From Anaerolineae bacterium (GTDB lineage: Bacteria; Chloroflexota; Anaerolineae; J102): 6,109 nucleotides of DNA. Location: the NCBI GenBank assembly GCA_026992375.1, contig JALXAF010000244.1, positions 1-6,109 on the forward strand. Reading direction: 5' to 3'. Positions within the stretch are counted from its first letter, which is position 1, and every line of letters starts with the position of its first letter. The position numbers and the translations under genes are program-made. Below the pieces are notes generated by a model, which ran no database searches, had not been told where the DNA came from, and saw only the letters and a list, made by a program, of their open reading frames with translations. Positions 4,641 through 6,109 of the stretch are shown here, piece by piece.

Positions 4641-5888
4641 ATGACACAAAAAAACGATATCCTCATCATTGGCGGCGGCGTCATCGGCGTGTGCGCCGCC
4701 TATTTTCTTGCCCAGGAAGGGCGAGAAGTCACCCTCATCGAGAAAAACGACATCGCCACGGGCAGCTCCTACGGTAACGCGGGTCTCATCGCCGTCGATC
4801 ATTCCGTGCCCATGCCCGCGCCCGGCGTCATCACCCAGGGGCTGCGCTGGCTTTTGGATGACAGCAGCCCCTTTTACGTCAAGCCCCGGCTCAATCCCGA
4901 CCTCATCCGCTGGCTTTGGAAGTTCCGCGGAGCCAGCAACGCCAAACAGGTGCGCTGGGCCATCCCCGTGCTGCTGGAGCTCAACAGCGCCAGCCTGGCG
5001 CTCTACGACGATCTCCACGCCCGGCTCGACCTGGACGACGCATACCACCGCCAGGGACGAATCTTCCTCTATCGCACCCAGGCGGGCCTGGAGCACGCGG
5101 CCCGAGATGTAGAGATGCTGGCGCCTTTCGGCGTTCATGGCCAGGTTCTGGACGCCAACCAGGTGCGGGAGCGCTTTCCCCTGGTCAAGGACGCGGTCAT
5201 CGGCGGCGTTTACTATCCCAACTACGCTCATTTCGATCCGGCCCGCTTCGTGCGGGAGATGGCCCGAGTCGCCCGGGAAAAAGGCGCTGACATCCGCACC
5301 CGCACCGAGGTGCTGAAATTCGGCGCATCCAACGGGCGCATCGACGAAGTCGTCACCACCCGGGGAACTTTCGCGGCCGAGGAGATCGTGCTGGCCGCGG
5401 GCGCGTGGTCAGCGCCCCTGGGCAAGATGCTGGGCCTCAAGCTCCCCATCCAGCCCGCAAAAGGATACAGCATCACCGCCAAACGCCCGGACGATTTTCC
5501 CGAACAGCCGGTGCAGTTGGCCGATGACATGGTGGCGGTGACGCCCATGGGCCCCCATCTGCGCTTTAGCAGCACCCTGGAGATGGCGGGCTTCGACATG
5601 GGGATCAACGCCAAGCGGGTGGCGGCCTCGCGCCGGGCCATGCGCGAGTATCTGCGCGGAGGAGACAGCCTGGAGGAGCTGGAGCTGTGGCGGGGCTTTC
5701 GGCCCATGACGCCCGACGATTTCCCCATCATCGGGCGGCCCCGCGGCTATGGCAACCTCGTCCTGGCCACGGGCCACAGCATGGCGGGCATGACTCAGGG
5801 CCCCGTCACCGGCAAGCTGGTGGCGCAGATCATCACGGGCCAGGAGCCCGATCTGGCCCTGGCGCCCTTCTCGCCCGACCGGTTTTAG
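4641..5888 (+). CDS. FAD-dependent oxidoreductase, DadA-like (D-amino-acid / imino-acid dehydrogenase family)
   Basis: This 415-residue flavoenzyme of the DAO fold is expected to oxidise the C-N bond of an amino acid or imino acid. The Rossmann FAD site is intact: DILIIGGGVIG (6-16; G11, G13, G16), with the ribose-binding acid E34 in VTLIEKN. The SSYGNAGLI segment (42-50) and the following PMPAPGV and WLLDDSSPFYVKP (about 57-82) are typical of DadA and D-hydroxyproline dehydrogenases rather than of glycine oxidase. A second FAD contact, IVLAAGAWSAPLGKMLGLKLP, is at 249-269. The C-terminal GFRPMTPDDFPIIG (352-365) and NLVLATGHSMAGMTQGPVTG (372-391) complete the flavin pocket. Length is normal. 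No signal peptide is seen, so it acts in the cytoplasm or on its inner-membrane face. It follows the permeases, from which an inserted element now separates it. The substrate is inferred, not shown; a D-amino acid, D-hydroxyproline or N-methyl amino acid are possibilities. Confidence 0.92.
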   Translation: MTQKNDILIIGGGVIGVCAAYFLAQEGREVTLIEKNDIATGSSYGNAGLIAVDHSVPMPAPGVITQGLRWLLDDSSPFYVKPRLNPDLIRWLWKFRGASNAKQVRWAIPVLLELNSASLALYDDLHARLDLDDAYHRQGRIFLYRTQAGLEHAARDVEMLAPFGVHGQVLDANQVRERFPLVKDAVIGGVYYPNYAHFDPARFVREMARVAREKGADIRTRTEVLKFGASNGRIDEVVTTRGTFAAEEIVLAAGAWSAPLGKMLGLKLPIQPAKGYSITAKRPDDFPEQPVQLADDMVAVTPMGPHLRFSSTLEMAGFDMGINAKRVAASRRAMREYLRGGDSLEELELWRGFRPMTPDDFPIIGRPRGYGNLVLATGHSMAGMTQGPVTGKLVAQIITGQEPDLALAPFSPDRF

Positions 5889-5936
5889 AAGCTGCTATGA
5901 AAATAGAATGATCGCTGGTTGCTGAAGGTTCGCAAA

Positions 5937-5949
5937 GCCCACGTTGGGC
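5937..5949 (+). other. Small hairpin GCCCA-CGT-TGGGC after the oxidoreductase stop
   Basis: A perfect 5-bp stem with a 3-base loop lies 48 bases after the stop codon. No T run follows, so it is unlikely to terminate transcription alone; it may protect the mRNA 3' end or have no function. Confidence 0.3.
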
Positions 5950-5963
5950 GCGACTGCAACGGG

Positions 5964-6006
5964 CGTGATGCGTAATGCGTAGGGTCGTCACGCATCACGA
6001 ATCACG
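5964..6006. repeat. Palindrome of ATGCGT-type units
   Basis: Bases 5964-5980 pair with 5990-6006 over 17 positions with two mismatches around a 9-base loop; the first ten pairs (CGTGATGCGT with ACGCATCACG) are perfect. Each arm is itself repetitive, with ATGCGT or TGCGTRA units repeated and a further ATCACGCAT following at 6001-6009. A 6-bp direct repeat ACGGGC flanks the whole (5959-5964 and 6011-6016). The design resembles the CACGAAG palindromes upstream but with a different unit. It is probably a second family of small intergenic repeat. Confidence 0.6.
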
Positions 6007-6023
6007 CATGACGGGCCTGGCTT

Positions 6024-6052
6024 CCCGCGCCGTCCTGGCCGCGGGGCATTTT
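6024..6052 (+). terminator. Possible weak Rho-independent terminator
   Basis: CCCGCG (6024-6029) pairs with CGCGGG (6040-6045) around a 10-base loop and is followed by GCATTTT. The stem is short but GC-only, and the T run is four bases. It would end the oxidoreductase transcript before the next gene. It shares two bases with an alternative hairpin (GGGC 6044-6047 with GCCC 6069-6072, and TTTCAT 6050-6055 with ATGAAA 6062-6067), so only one of the two can form fully. Confidence 0.35.
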
Positions 6053-6096
6053 CATCGGTAAATGAAACGCCCTGGTTACGTCATTCCGACGCCTGC

Positions 6097-6109
6097 AGGG
6101 AGGAGGAAG
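6097..6109 (+). promoter_or_regulatory. Strong purine-rich ribosome-binding site at the window edge
   Basis: AGGGAGGAGGAAG closes the window and matches the anti-16S sequence well. It implies that another + strand gene starts within a few bases beyond the end; its identity cannot be seen. Confidence 0.5.

Noticed and set aside
3806..4777. 323-codon frame overlapping the DppC-type gene and the second element
   Set aside because: It is out of frame with an unmistakable permease, has low-complexity Arg/His/Pro/Gly-rich sequence, and crosses an inserted repeat.
5687..5911. 74-codon frame across the end of the DadA-like gene
   Set aside because: It is a shadow frame of the conserved C-terminal FAD-binding region, with no ribosome-binding site or recognisable product.

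Overview
All genes in this window lie on the + strand of a GC-rich genome. They form a solute-uptake and oxidation locus. In order: the 3' end of an FAD-dependent DAO-family oxidoreductase (1-275), a 365-base spacer, a family-5 substrate-binding lipoprotein (641-2320), a DppB-type permease (2558-3496), a DppC-type permease (3507-4472), a complete DadA-like FAD oxidoreductase (4641-5888), and a 221-base spacer. That last spacer ends in a strong Shine-Dalgarno-like run, so another gene probably starts just past the window. No ATP-binding subunit is present, so the transporter needs DppD/DppF-type ATPases encoded downstream or elsewhere.

The layout suggests import of a small amino-acid-like or peptide-like compound followed by flavin-dependent oxidation of a C-N bond. 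Candidates are a D-amino acid, an N-methylated amino acid, a cyclic imino acid or a peptide releasing one. The families are clear; the exact substrate cannot be read from sequence.

The most unusual content is between the genes. The spacer before the first permease and the spacer before the second oxidoreductase each hold one copy of the same MITE-like element (2378-2530, 153 bp; 4473-4626, 154 bp), in opposite orientations. Each copy has imperfect terminal inverted repeats starting GTAACT or GTGACT. Each has an inner palindrome whose arms are strings of degenerate CACGAAG heptamers, and each is flanked by an 8-bp direct repeat (CAATCACC, perfect; AAAACTGA/GAAACTGA, 7 of 8). The second copy sits exactly at the permease stop codon. 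Its duplicated target carries part of what is now the ribosome-binding site of the oxidoreductase, so the pre-insertion junction can be reconstructed as a tightly coupled stop/SD/start. No transposase is present, so these are presumably non-autonomous elements.

Other non-coding structure: a nested palindrome at 409-482 upstream of the binding-protein gene, with a possible promoter before it; a strong GC hairpin just after the binding-protein stop; a palindrome of ATGCGT-type units at 5964-6006 flanked by 6-bp direct repeats; and overlapping hairpins at 6024-6072.

Organism: a GC-rich bacterium, from the lipoprotein signal, Shine-Dalgarno sites and ABC import system. Degenerate CACGAAG and ATGCGT palindromes in spacers recall, from memory only, Chloroflexota-like genomes. 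This placement is tentative.
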